A stretch of 14,812 nucleotides of DNA from Thiodiazotropha sp037384445 (GTDB lineage Bacteria; Pseudomonadota; Gammaproteobacteria; Chromatiales; Chromatiaceae), in assembly GCA_037384445.1 (NCBI GenBank), contig JARRNY010000110.1, forward strand, positions 1 through 14,812, read 5' to 3'. Made by a program: the position numbers and the translations under genes. Below, piece by piece: positions 1 through 6,680 of the stretch; the stretch's first letter is position 1; each line of letters begins with the position of its first letter. Below the pieces are notes generated by a model, which worked only from the letters and a program-made list of their open reading frames with translations, searched no databases and had not been told where the DNA came from.

Positions 1-217
1 AGAACAGGTCGAGGCGCCGGTACGACTGTCCAGTGCCTCCGAATGCCTGCAATTCGAACAGGAGTCCTTTGGCGCCCTGCATCAGATGCTCGGGGGACTG
101 TCGGACATCGAGAAGGATGCGGCCTGGGAGGAGATTGAGCAGGCACTCAAGCAGTTCGAGAAAGGTCAGCAATTTGAGGGTCCCTGCGAGATGTTGATCG
201 CGGTCGGTACCCGTTGA
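1..217 (+). CDS. Class I SAM-dependent methyltransferase, C-terminal end (partial)
   Basis: The frame starting at base 2 is open from the window edge to a TGA at 215-217 and gives the last 71 residues of a protein. The pattern ECLQFEQESFGALHQML, then a helix with DIEKDAAWEEIEQAL, then FEGPCEMLIAVGTR, is what I know from the C-terminal ends of Methyltransf_11/25-type (UbiE-like) SAM methyltransferases, where the final strands carry a PCE(L/M)L.G.G motif. The SAM-binding part lies outside the window, so the substrate cannot be inferred. The nitrilase ATG follows 12 bases after the stop, so the two genes are probably co-transcribed. The family call rests on C-terminal pattern only; a different Rossmann methyltransferase subfamily is possible. 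Confidence 0.6.
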   Translation, partial: EQVEAPVRLSSASECLQFEQESFGALHQMLGGLSDIEKDAAWEEIEQALKQFEKGQQFEGPCEMLIAVGTR

Positions 218-229
218 GTGGAGGTCACT

Positions 230-1168
230 ATGACGAAAATCGCCATCATCCAGCATGCGCCTATTGTGCTCAATCGGGAGGCTACACTCGGGAAGGCGTG
301 TCGTCTCATTGCGGAATCGGCAGCCTCGGGCGCTCAGTTGATCGTTTTTCCTGAGGCCTTTGTGCCTGGATACCCGGCCTGGGTTTGGCGATTGCGTCCC
401 GGTAGCGATTGGGGGGTGAGTGAAACCCTCCATCAGCGTCTGCTCGAGAATGCGGTCGACCTGGCTGGAGGCGACCTGCAGTCAGTACAGATGGCCGCCC
501 GCGAGGCCAATGTCAGCGTGGTCATGGGTATCAATGAGCGGGACGGTGAGCTCGGCAGAACCACACTCTACAACAGCGCCGTGGTGATCGGTCCCGATGG
601 CGAGTTGCTCAATCATCACCGCAAGCTGATGCCCACCAACCCGGAACGGATGGTGTGGGGGTTTGGCGATGCTTCGGGATTGAAGGTCGTCGATACGCCG
701 GTAGGGCGGATCGGTGTCCTGTTGTGCTGGGAAAACTATATGCCGCTGGCTCGTTTTGCCCTCTATGCTCAGGGTATCGATATCCATATTGCCCCCACCT
801 ACGACAGCGGAGAGGGGTGGATAGGTACCCTGCAGCATATTGCCCGTGAAGGTGGCTGCTGGGTGATCGGCGCCGGTGTCTCTCTGCACAGGCGGGACCT
901 GCCAGATGATTTCCCTGAACGGGATGCACTCTATCCGGCCGAAGAGGAGTGGATCAATCCAGGTGATTCGGTGGTTGTCGCTCCGGGTGGAGAGCTGAAG
1001 GCTGGACCACTACACGAGCAGCAAGAGATCCTCTATGCCGAGATAGATCCGGCCCGTGCAGCGATTGCTCGGCGCACCTTCGATGTGGCTGGACACTACT
1101 CCCGGCCGGATATATTTACCCTCAAGGTCAATCGACAACAACAATCACCTATCGAGTTCGAGACGTGA
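230..1168 (+). CDS. Nitrilase / carbon-nitrogen hydrolase (branch-1 type)
   Basis: 312-residue cytoplasmic enzyme of the nitrilase superfamily, expected to hydrolyse a nitrile to acid plus ammonia. The triad is visible: E42 in VFPEAFVPGYP, K132 in HHRKLMPT and the nucleophile C166 in LLCWENYMPLAR; the extra structural Glu (E139, in TNPERMVWG) is also present. The CWENYMPLAR context is that of true nitrilases and cyanide hydratases rather than amidases or beta-ureidopropionases. Length is normal (about 310-350). I chose ATG 230 because GGAGG at 220-224 sits five bases upstream; an in-frame GTG at 218 would add four residues but has no suitable SD. The gene follows the methyltransferase stop closely, so co-transcription is likely. 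The substrate is not predictable; an arylaceto- or aliphatic nitrile is possible. Its neighbours do not match the seven-gene Nit1C cluster. Confidence 0.9.
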   Translation: MTKIAIIQHAPIVLNREATLGKACRLIAESAASGAQLIVFPEAFVPGYPAWVWRLRPGSDWGVSETLHQRLLENAVDLAGGDLQSVQMAAREANVSVVMGINERDGELGRTTLYNSAVVIGPDGELLNHHRKLMPTNPERMVWGFGDASGLKVVDTPVGRIGVLLCWENYMPLARFALYAQGIDIHIAPTYDSGEGWIGTLQHIAREGGCWVIGAGVSLHRRDLPDDFPERDALYPAEEEWINPGDSVVVAPGGELKAGPLHEQQEILYAEIDPARAAIARRTFDVAGHYSRPDIFTLKVNRQQQSPIEFET

Positions 1169-1280
1169 AAGTGCGTGAGACAGTGGTCGCTGACTATCCA
1201 TTTGACTCAGCAAAAGGATGACGCGCCTGCAACCGTTTTGAGTAAAGGTGCTCGCTTTGCTCACCGGTTATATATCTAAT

Positions 1281-1315
1281 CCCTCTCCCTGGCCCTGTCC
1301 CGCCAGAGGAGAGGG
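1281..1315. repeat. CCCTCTCC/GGAGAGGG stem-loop
   Basis: CCCTCTCC (1281-1288) followed by CTGGC (1289-1293) pairs with GCCAG (1302-1306) and GGAGAGGG (1308-1315), with one bulged A at 1307 and an 8-base loop. That is a 13-bp stem. No T-run follows on either side. It resembles the dispersed CCCTCTCC...GGAGAGGG intergenic hairpins found in many proteobacteria. It may also stabilise or end the nitrilase transcript. Only one copy lies in this window, so its repeat status is inferred. Confidence 0.55.
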
Positions 1316-1483
1316 GGGCTGAATAACATCCTGCACAAGACGAATGCCACAACTCAACACATAACACCATTCAAGCCATTACCCAATTCCCGCCTCAATC
1401 GTCGTATGGCCGACTTTGCTGGGTAATTAACTTTTTTGTGAATGTTTACATACCCCGGCTTTTCTGCGTTGAACAACACCTTG

Positions 1484-1504
1484 TGGTGGGGCTCAGCCCC
1501 ACCA
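1484..1504. repeat. REP-like palindrome, copy A
   Basis: Perfect inverted repeat: TGGTGGGGC (1484-1492), loop TCA, GCCCCACCA (1496-1504). Its inner 8-bp stem (GGTGGGGC/GCCCCACC) matches the stem of the hairpin at 11366-11383 (GGTGCGGC/GCCGCACC), except for one G-C pair turned into C-G, a compensatory change. This suggests both belong to one dispersed REP-like family conserved by structure. No T-tract follows. Confidence 0.6.
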
Positions 1505-1682
1505 ATCGCGAGCAGGATTCAGTGTCACCATTCGACATGGATTGATGACAGCCAACAACAGGCAAAACCCACTCATATTCGTGTGTATCGATTCGATAGT
1601 TGAAGCTGAGGGGGGATTTTGTCACTGGATTAGATGAAAAAGATGCAGTAAAAGGACAGAAGTCGCACGGGAGGGAGATGTA

Positions 1683-2693
1683 ATGAAAAGGAGTGAATCA
1701 GTACTGTTAGGTTTGTTTATCTACCTTGGCATGGTGATGGTCTGTGAGGCAGCAAGCCTGGCTACCGGCCATGGTAAAAGCGGGAAGCATGATCTGATGC
1801 ACGATGGAATTCGTAGAACATATTCGATCTACATACCCCGAGGCATAAAAAAATCTTACGACATCCCCCTGCTCCTCGCCCTTCATGGCGGTGGTGGTTC
1901 CGCAGAAAAATGGGCGAAATACACGAATTATGGCTTCGAGCGTCTTGCAGACAAAGAGCGTTTTATCCTCGTCTATGCAAATGGATTGGAAGGCCATTGG
2001 AATGATGGGAGGGAGGTGGACCGGTTCTATTCGCATCATAATAAAATTGATGATGCGGGTTTTCTGGCTCGACTCATCGACGAGTTGAAGCACTCTTTTC
2101 CGATCGATGCGAGCCGTATCTATGTGGCAGGCGCTTCCAACGGCGGCATGATGGCGCATAGGTTCGCAGCGGAATATTCGGATAGGGTGACGGCTATTGC
2201 CAGCGTGATTTCATCGATTCCCACAAAACTTCAAGGCAGTTTGCACCCGGCTTCCCCGGTTTCCGTTTTGATGATGAACGGTACGGAGGATCCATTAGTG
2301 CCATGGGAGGGAGGAGAGGTTAGGTTTGGCAGGAAGAGGAATGGCACTGTCATCTCAACGGATCAGAGTATCGAATTCTGGGTCGACAACAATCACTGCA
2401 CATCCTTGCCGACTGCCATCGAGCTGCCTGACTTGGCGCCGGATGATGGAACCCGGGTCGAGCGTACGAGCTATGACAACTGCAACTCAGAATCAGAGGT
2501 TGTGCTCTATAAAATTAATGGCGGTGGACATACCTGGCCGGCTTACCAGGATAGGCGTGGGGTCATCGGGAAGAGGCTGATAGAAGGACTGGTGGGGAGA
2601 AAAAGCAGAGATATCGATGCTTGCAAAGTCATCTGGGAGTTTTTTAAGGGGCAGCGAAAGCGGCTTGAGTCCGGGCATCGGGCGGGAAACTAG
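1683..2693 (+). CDS. Secreted PHB-depolymerase-like esterase (LpqC type)
   Basis: 336-residue alpha/beta-hydrolase of the LpqC / PHB-depolymerase esterase family, which cleaves ester bonds in polyesters, acetylated sugars or feruloyl-type substrates. Residues 1-24 form a signal peptide (positive MKR, hydrophobic LLGLFIYLGMVMV, likely cut near CEA-AS), so it is probably exported. The oxyanion region is LLLALHGGGGSAEKW (63-77). The nucleophile is S152 in GASNGGMM, the acid probably D203 in NGTEDPLVPW, and the base H283 in NGGGHTWPAY. Start ATG 1683 follows a GGGAGGGAG SD. The stop TAG (2691-2693) is also the first part of the MITE. Because the element duplicates TA within CTAG, the stop codon would be the same before and after insertion, so the protein end is intact. 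The true substrate is unknown; there are no PHB genes nearby. Confidence 0.85.
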   Translation: MKRSESVLLGLFIYLGMVMVCEAASLATGHGKSGKHDLMHDGIRRTYSIYIPRGIKKSYDIPLLLALHGGGGSAEKWAKYTNYGFERLADKERFILVYANGLEGHWNDGREVDRFYSHHNKIDDAGFLARLIDELKHSFPIDASRIYVAGASNGGMMAHRFAAEYSDRVTAIASVISSIPTKLQGSLHPASPVSVLMMNGTEDPLVPWEGGEVRFGRKRNGTVISTDQSIEFWVDNNHCTSLPTAIELPDLAPDDGTRVERTSYDNCNSESEVVLYKINGGGHTWPAYQDRRGVIGKRLIEGLVGRKSRDIDACKVIWEFFKGQRKRLESGHRAGN

Positions 2694-2837
2694 CAGGCTG
2701 TTGAAAAACCCTCTGGCGGCGCCATGCGGCGTTGGAAATGGGCTCAAAATGCTCATGTACACGCCAGTACACTGCGCTTTTTCGCCTATTTCCGCCTTGT
2801 CTGGCATCCACCAGAAACTTTTTCAACAGCCTGCTAG
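2690..2837. mobile_element. 148-bp fold-back MITE with 19-bp terminal inverted repeats
   Basis: CTAGCAGGCTGTTGAAAAA (2690-2708) is repeated exactly as its reverse complement at 2819-2837. Inside, the two arms remain imperfectly complementary: TCTGGCGG...GGAAATGGGC in the left arm matches TCTGGTGG...GGAAATAGGC read from the right arm. The tip is TGTAC-ACGCCA-GTACA, so the whole unit can fold into one long hairpin. It encodes no protein. The ends can be read as C-TA-GCAGG...CCTGC-TA-G, i.e. a CTAG target with a duplicated TA, which is the IS630/Tc1-mariner habit. I therefore infer a non-autonomous IS630-like element, though no transposase is present in the window. It interrupts no gene because it lies in the esterase TAG stop. 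Confidence 0.8.
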
Positions 2838-2938
2838 CCCGGATATTTCACCCGGCCGCTTAAACTAACCAGGCCATAGATATTAATACATTCAGCCGTC
2901 CAGTGTTTGTTCACGGCAATGCAATGAATGTTACGCCT

Positions 2939-3430
2939 TCAATAGCTGTTCGCCTGCGTCACCCTGATAGTGTATGAGGTGTGGTTTGGGAGTGTGGTAC
3001 TACTGCAACCGCATTTGACTTGGAAGTTCTCCTTTTCGCCAGATTTGATTTTGTGGCTGATGTACTCAGTGCACTCATAAACCATTTCCTGGTTATCATC
3101 CATGAGCTCGACTTCTAGTTGGACAGAGTTTACGGTTTTTTTGCCATTGTTGATGAGGCTGCCGAGTATGAGTAATTGACCACTCAACGGCTGCTCTCGG
3201 TGCGAAAGAATTTCAATGTCCCGTGACTTGTCCATGTTATCCATGAAATCGTTCATGTATTCCCCATTCTCATCCACCACTTCGATGTTTTGGCCTGAAT
3301 TTAAAAACTCAGGAATACCTTTGATCAGTACAAAGGAGCCCAGTAGGTAGGTGATCAGGGATGGAATAATGAAGCCGATACCGATCAGGAATCCAATCCT
3401 TATCCAATGAGATGGGGCTTGCTTGTCCAT
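2939..3430 (-). CDS. Hypothetical single-pass membrane protein with FxLYD-like domain
   Basis: 163 residues, not assigned to a known gene. A short N-terminus is followed by one strong hydrophobic segment (residues 11-37, IRIGFLIGIGF...LLGSFVLI), best read as an uncleaved membrane anchor. An acidic linker follows (45-75, rich in D/E/N). Then comes a beta-rich domain (about 83-158) with LLILGSLINNGKKTVNSVQLEVEL, a pattern like FxLYD or other small Ig-like periplasmic domains that describe 'long-range' extension of membrane proteins. Cysteines at 120, 140 and 142 could form a disulfide. ATG 3430 is preceded by AGAGGA at about 11 bases, a slightly long spacing. The gene stands alone, 330 bp downstream of rsmE on the same strand. 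It is more AT-rich than the rnf operon. The domain resemblance is by eye only. Confidence 0.6.
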   Translation of the reverse strand: MDKQAPSHWIRIGFLIGIGFIIPSLITYLLGSFVLIKGIPEFLNSGQNIEVVDENGEYMNDFMDNMDKSRDIEILSHREQPLSGQLLILGSLINNGKKTVNSVQLEVELMDDNQEMVYECTEYISHKIKSGEKENFQVKCGCSSTTLPNHTSYTIRVTQANSY

Positions 3431-3760
3431 GCTTTGTTACGTCCTCTATGGCTGATTCCGGGGTTAGGAAAGTTGATGACTTTTCTGACGATAGGTAGAT
3501 GAGGGTATCAATAGGCGATTGCCTGGTACGATATGCATCCCGCATCACTCCAATCAGTGTGTTGGTTTATTGGAAAGAGGTTTGATGACAGGCGAGTATC
3601 GTTGGATCAGCATCCTGCCAGGTGAGACAAACTTCCGTTCGAAGAATGCTAGCAGAACTTGAATATCATCAGTAGCGTGAACCCGTTTTCGCCCTATGAT
3701 TTACGTCAGTTATCGGGGATGTGAGGATTTTAATTCAGCTGAAGTGCCTTTTTTGACGAG
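3431..3760. other. Intergenic region between rsmE and the membrane protein
   Basis: 330 bases with no credible gene; short ORFs here have no SD or family resemblance. A perfect 10-bp palindrome TTCAGCTGAA lies at 3734-3743, just past the rsmE stop, but it lacks a following T-tract in the rsmE direction, so I do not call it a terminator. No clear -35/-10 pair for the gene at 3430 was found. Confidence 0.5.
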
Positions 3761-4366
3761 TCAATCAGCAAAGTCGCCCCACAGGGCCTGGATGGCCGCT
3801 ATGGCCGCCAATGGTGCGGTCTCGGTACGCATCACACGGGGGCCGAGGCGGATGCCGGGCAACAGGGCGGTGCCGCTGTTGTGGGTCAGAACGGCGCTTC
3901 CCACTTCGAGTGGGGCATCAAGCTGGGGCAGGCGGCAGCGGCCGGACTGTTCGCAGGCGTTGATGATGATTTTGCGCCAGTGGGCCATGCGGCTGGCCTG
4001 CTTCTTTTCGTTGAGCTTGACCACACAGCGTTTGGTAAAGACCGGGGTGATGCAGGTGGCGCCCAGCTCGGTGGCCTTTTGTAATGCGAAATCCATGCGC
4101 TCGCCACGGGAGATGCCGATCAGCAGGTGAATCTCCAGGGTAGGCTCAGGCTCTTCAAAGACCAGTTTACGCAACACGGCGGTAGTGCCGTTCTTGCCGA
4201 TCGGGCCGAGGGTGGCGGCGTATTCGTCACCATTGTTGAAAATATTGACACTGTCGCCGGCCTGCATGCGCAGGACATGATGGAGATGGTGGGAGGAGTC
4301 CTCTTCGAGGGTGATTTCAGCGCCGCTTTCTAGCGGCTGCTCGGTGTAGACACGCTGGATTCTCAT
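3761..4366 (-). CDS. rsmE: 16S rRNA m3U1498 methyltransferase RsmE, internally shortened
   Basis: RsmE is a SPOUT-family methyltransferase that methylates N3 of U1498 of 16S rRNA. The PUA-like N-terminal domain (MRIQRVYT, HHVLRMQAGD) and family motifs QKATELG (96-102), ACEQSGR (137-143) and LGPRVMRTETA (174-184) are all present, with the usual ending ALWGDF. The protein is only 201 residues against about 240-245 normally. The missing part lies between residues 171 and 172 (near base 3853), where ALLPG runs straight into IRLGPRV. About 40 residues are absent, including the LLIGPEGGLS segment that forms part of the SAM-binding trefoil knot. The frame is kept, so this is an in-frame deletion (or an assembly error), and activity is doubtful. 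The start lies two bases after the rnfE stop, so it is co-translated with the rnf operon. Confidence 0.88.
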   Translation of the reverse strand: MRIQRVYTEQPLESGAEITLEEDSSHHLHHVLRMQAGDSVNIFNNGDEYAATLGPIGKNGTTAVLRKLVFEEPEPTLEIHLLIGISRGERMDFALQKATELGATCITPVFTKRCVVKLNEKKQASRMAHWRKIIINACEQSGRCRLPQLDAPLEVGSAVLTHNSGTALLPGIRLGPRVMRTETAPLAAIAAIQALWGDFAD

Positions 4367-4368
4367 AG

Positions 4369-5061
4369 TCAGGTGGCGACGCCTTCAACTCCTTCGTTGG
4401 TTTTGGTTTTGACTGCCGCACGTGCGGCAACCTGCTTATCGATGAGGTTTTTTACCATGATCAGCAGGCCAAGACCAATAAAGGCGCCTGGGGGCAGGAT
4501 GGCGATGAGCATGCCGGGGAAGTCTTCGATCTTCAATGTCATGCTCTGGGCTGCCGGGCCGAACATCAAATGGGCCTGATCGAACAGGGTGCCCTGACCG
4601 ATTAGCTCCCGCATGCTGCCGAGGGTGAAGAGCACCAGGGTGAAGCCGATGCCGATGCTGAAACCATCGAGCAGTGAGCGCGAGAGGTTGTTTTTTGAGG
4701 CAAAAGCCTCGGCGCGGCCGATGATGGCGCAATTGGTGACGATCAGCGGGATGAAGATGCCAAGGATCTTGTGCAACTCGTGAAAGTAGGCGTTCATGCC
4801 CAGCTCGATGGCGGTGACGAAGGAGGCGATGACCATGACGAAGACCGGCAAGCGTACCTCAGAGCGCACAAAATTGCGGATCAGGGAGACAGTGCCGTTG
4901 GAGGCGGTAAGCACAGCGGTGGTGGCCAGTCCCAGGCCCAGCCCGTTGATGGCTGTGTTGGTGACCGCCAGCAGGGGGCAGAGGCCGAGCAGGGCGACCA
5001 GCGCCTGATTGTTGTTCCAGAGGCCGTCGGTGACGATGGTGCGGTAGTTGTTGTCTGCCAT
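4369..5061 (-). CDS. rnfE: Rnf/Rsx electron transport complex subunit E
   Basis: 230-residue integral membrane protein of the RnfA/RnfE (NqrDE) family, with about six hydrophobic helices. It pairs with RnfA in the membrane. In known Rnf structures, two cysteines from each subunit hold a [2Fe-2S] cluster that carries electrons across the membrane. Both are here: C28 in LLGLCPLLAVTN and C111 in IPLIVTNCAIIGRAEAFA, the latter a signature that separates RnfE from RnfA. Length is normal. The C-terminus carries a polar tail (KTKTNEGVEG). ATG 5061 has only a weak SD (CCGGAA), but it lies four bases after the small ORF stop, so translational coupling is possible. rsmE follows after two bases. Confidence 0.95.
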   Translation of the reverse strand: MADNNYRTIVTDGLWNNNQALVALLGLCPLLAVTNTAINGLGLGLATTAVLTASNGTVSLIRNFVRSEVRLPVFVMVIASFVTAIELGMNAYFHELHKILGIFIPLIVTNCAIIGRAEAFASKNNLSRSLLDGFSIGIGFTLVLFTLGSMRELIGQGTLFDQAHLMFGPAAQSMTLKIEDFPGMLIAILPPGAFIGLGLLIMVKNLIDKQVAARAAVKTKTNEGVEGVAT

Positions 5062-5065
5062 GGGG

Positions 5066-5173
5066 TTATTTCCGGTGGTGAGCGCTCAGTGCGGATTGTC
5101 CACGAAGGCGTTTTCCTGTGTGCGGTAGGTGAGTGGTCACTTTCACGGAGGTCTCAGTGATTATACGACTCAT
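5066..5173 (-). CDS. Possible 35-residue small protein between rnfG and rnfE
   Basis: rnfG and rnfE normally abut or overlap, but here 115 bases separate them. That gap is filled almost exactly by an ATG-to-TAA frame of 35 codons. ATG 5173 is three bases after the rnfG stop, and the TAA is four bases before the rnfE ATG. It is preceded by AGAGGG with a 7-base spacer, a better SD than that of rnfE. The predicted peptide is basic and polar (starts MSRIITETSVKV, ends SALSAHHRK), with no hydrophobic segment and no family I recognise. It may be a true small ORF, a leader that feeds ribosomes to rnfE, or spacer DNA open by chance. Confidence is low because 35 codons is short. Confidence 0.3.
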   Translation of the reverse strand: MSRIITETSVKVTTHLPHTGKRLRGQSALSAHHRK

Positions 5174-5176
5174 GGA

Positions 5177-5665
5177 TCAACCCTCTGCCGCGACGCCGGT
5201 AGAGACGCTCTTCTTGTCATAGAGGGCATCCTGGTGATCTTTGACATAGATCAGCGTCTTCTTCACCGCCTTAACAATGGAACGGGGGGTGATGGTGGCG
5301 CCGGTAAATTGATCGAAGATGCCGCCGTCACGTTTTACCTTCCACTTCTCTAGCGGTGGATTGCCCAGGGATTTGCCGGTGAAGCTGTAGATCCAGTCGG
5401 AGCGGCGCTCCTCCACCTTATCGCCGAGTCCCGGGGTCTCCTTGTGGCTGATAACCCGCACCCCGCCCAGGGTGCCGTCGTAGCGGACTGCCACCAGTAG
5501 TTTGATCGGACCACTGTAGCCGTTGGGGACCCGGGTGGTCAGCACGGCAGCCACCGGATCGCCCTGCATGCGGCCGCGATAGACGGTGGTTGTGGGGGCG
5601 CCGAGTTGTTCGGGCTCGCTGATCTCCAGGGTGTCGAGGGCCATGTCGTTATCGATGGTGGCCAT
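5177..5665 (-). CDS. rnfG: Rnf/Rsx complex FMN subunit G, lacking its N-terminal anchor
   Basis: RnfG carries a covalently bound FMN on the periplasmic face of the Rnf complex. The FMN-binding domain is intact: PNGYSGPIKLLV (47-58), SHKETPGLGDKVE (73-85), SDWI and FDQFTGATITPRS (117-129). T124 of the TGAT motif is the expected phosphoester site. The protein is 162 residues, against about 205-215. Its first residues (IDNDMALDTLEI) align with the position about 55 residues into normal RnfG (RYDNDLL.D). The usual opening with a transmembrane helix and the AL..VLP segment is missing. ATG 5665 lies inside the end of rnfD (17-base overlap), so no room remains for the lost part. A deletion of about 150-200 bp at the rnfD/rnfG junction, or a misassembly, is the simplest reading. 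As drawn, the protein would have no membrane or export signal. Confidence 0.85.
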   Translation of the reverse strand: MATIDNDMALDTLEISEPEQLGAPTTTVYRGRMQGDPVAAVLTTRVPNGYSGPIKLLVAVRYDGTLGGVRVISHKETPGLGDKVEERRSDWIYSFTGKSLGNPPLEKWKVKRDGGIFDQFTGATITPRSIVKAVKKTLIYVKDHQDALYDKKSVSTGVAAEG

Positions 5666-6680
5666 AGACCCGCGGACGGGTGTAGTAGTCGATGGTGGGG
5701 GCGGCCATGTTCATCAGCAGTACGGCGAAGGCTACCGCGTCGGGATAGCCGCCCCAGGTGCGGATGATATAGACCAAAACACCGATTGCGACGCCGTAGA
5801 TCAGCTGGCCCAGGCGGGTGGTGCTGGCGGTGACCGGGTCGGTGGCGATGAAGAAAGCGCCGAGAATGGCCCCGCCGCTGAAGACATGAAACAGCGGGAA
5901 GGGGTAGCTCTCGGGGTCGAAAAGCCAGAACAGGGTGGCCATGCCCACCAGGCCGGCGAGGAAAGCCAGGGGTATCTGCCAGGTGATGGTGCGCTTGTAG
6001 ACCATCCAGATCCCGCCCATCAGGAACCAGTTGCCGACCCACTCCCAGCCCTGGCCACCAAAGTCGCCCCAAAGGGGGCTCTGGCGGATCTCGCTGATCA
6101 TCTGATTGAGGTCGAGCTTGGTGCGCATCTCATCCAGTGGTGTGGCCATGGTGATGGCGTCGAGGGTGAGGCCATCCGGCATCACTCCGGCAAACTTGAT
6201 ACTGATGATCTGGCTCAGATTGAGGCTTTGCTCGGCCAGCAAGCCGGGGGGCAGCCAACTGGTCATGTGGACGGGGTAGGAGATCAGCAGCAGCACATAG
6301 GCCGCCATCGCCGGGTTGAAGGGGTTGTAGCCGAGGCCGCCGTACATCTGCTTGACCATGATGATGGCGAACGCCATACCCAGCACTACCAGCCACCAGG
6401 GGAGCAACGGCGGCACCGCAATGGCGAAGAGCAGGGCGGTGACGATGGCGCTGAGGTCGAGCAGTGGCGGCAGTAGCGGACGTTTACGCAGTTTCATCAC
6501 CAGCGCTTCGAAGGCGAGAGCGGAGGCGATCGCCAGCACGATGTTGAAGAGTACGCCCCAGCCAAAGTAGAAGATCAGGGCGGCGCTGCCGGGGATCAGG
6601 GCCAGCACCACCTGCAGCATCACCTTGTCGACCCGGTTGGGACGGCTGGTATGGGGCGAGGTGTGGGTCTGGAATTCCAT
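5649..6680 (-). CDS. rnfD: Rnf/Rsx electron transport complex subunit D
   Basis: 343-residue polytopic membrane protein (NqrB/RnfD family) with roughly 8-10 hydrophobic segments. RnfD binds a covalent FMN and is thought to belong to the ion-conducting part of the complex. Visible marks: MLQVVLALIPGSAALIFYFGWG (21-42), the family signature YGGLGYNPFNPAMAAYVLL (113-131), and LDAITMATPLDEM, where T180 is the likely FMN-bearing threonine. The C-terminus IDYYTRPRVYGHHR matches the usual RnfD end, so the protein itself looks complete or nearly so. Its stop (5649-5651) lies inside the truncated rnfG. The start shares one base with the rnfC stop (TGATG), a typical coupled arrangement. Confidence 0.95.
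   Translation of the reverse strand: MEFQTHTSPHTSRPNRVDKVMLQVVLALIPGSAALIFYFGWGVLFNIVLAIASALAFEALVMKLRKRPLLPPLLDLSAIVTALLFAIAVPPLLPWWLVVLGMAFAIIMVKQMYGGLGYNPFNPAMAAYVLLLISYPVHMTSWLPPGLLAEQSLNLSQIISIKFAGVMPDGLTLDAITMATPLDEMRTKLDLNQMISEIRQSPLWGDFGGQGWEWVGNWFLMGGIWMVYKRTITWQIPLAFLAGLVGMATLFWLFDPESYPFPLFHVFSGGAILGAFFIATDPVTASTTRLGQLIYGVAIGVLVYIIRTWGGYPDAVAFAVLLMNMAAPTIDYYTRPRVYGHHR

Larger units (their letters stand above)
1169..1682. other. Intergenic region with two hairpins
   Basis: 514 bases between the nitrilase and the esterase. I find no ORF with a ribosome binding site. It contains the two inverted repeats listed separately (1281-1315 and 1484-1504) and an imperfect one near 1239-1262 (GAGTAAAG against CTTTGCTC). 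None is followed by a T-tract, so a simple intrinsic terminator is not evident. The last 15 bases hold a purine-rich SD (GGGAGGGAG) for the esterase. Confidence 0.6.

Noticed and set aside
218..229. GTG at 218 as nitrilase start
   Set aside because: It abuts the preceding stop and lies on the SD itself; ATG 230 has proper spacing and the usual N-terminus.
1281..1315. Intrinsic terminator for the nitrilase
   Set aside because: Strong stem but no T-tract, so kept only as a hairpin repeat.
3309..3548. Minus strand ORF (79 aa) overlapping the start of the membrane protein
   Set aside because: Overlaps a better frame with a membrane anchor; no SD and no resemblance to a family.
5586..6476. Long + strand ORF (296 aa) opposite rnfD and rnfG
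   Set aside because: Antisense shadow of a clearly recognised gene; low-complexity Gly/Asp/His/Gln-rich translation and no SD.
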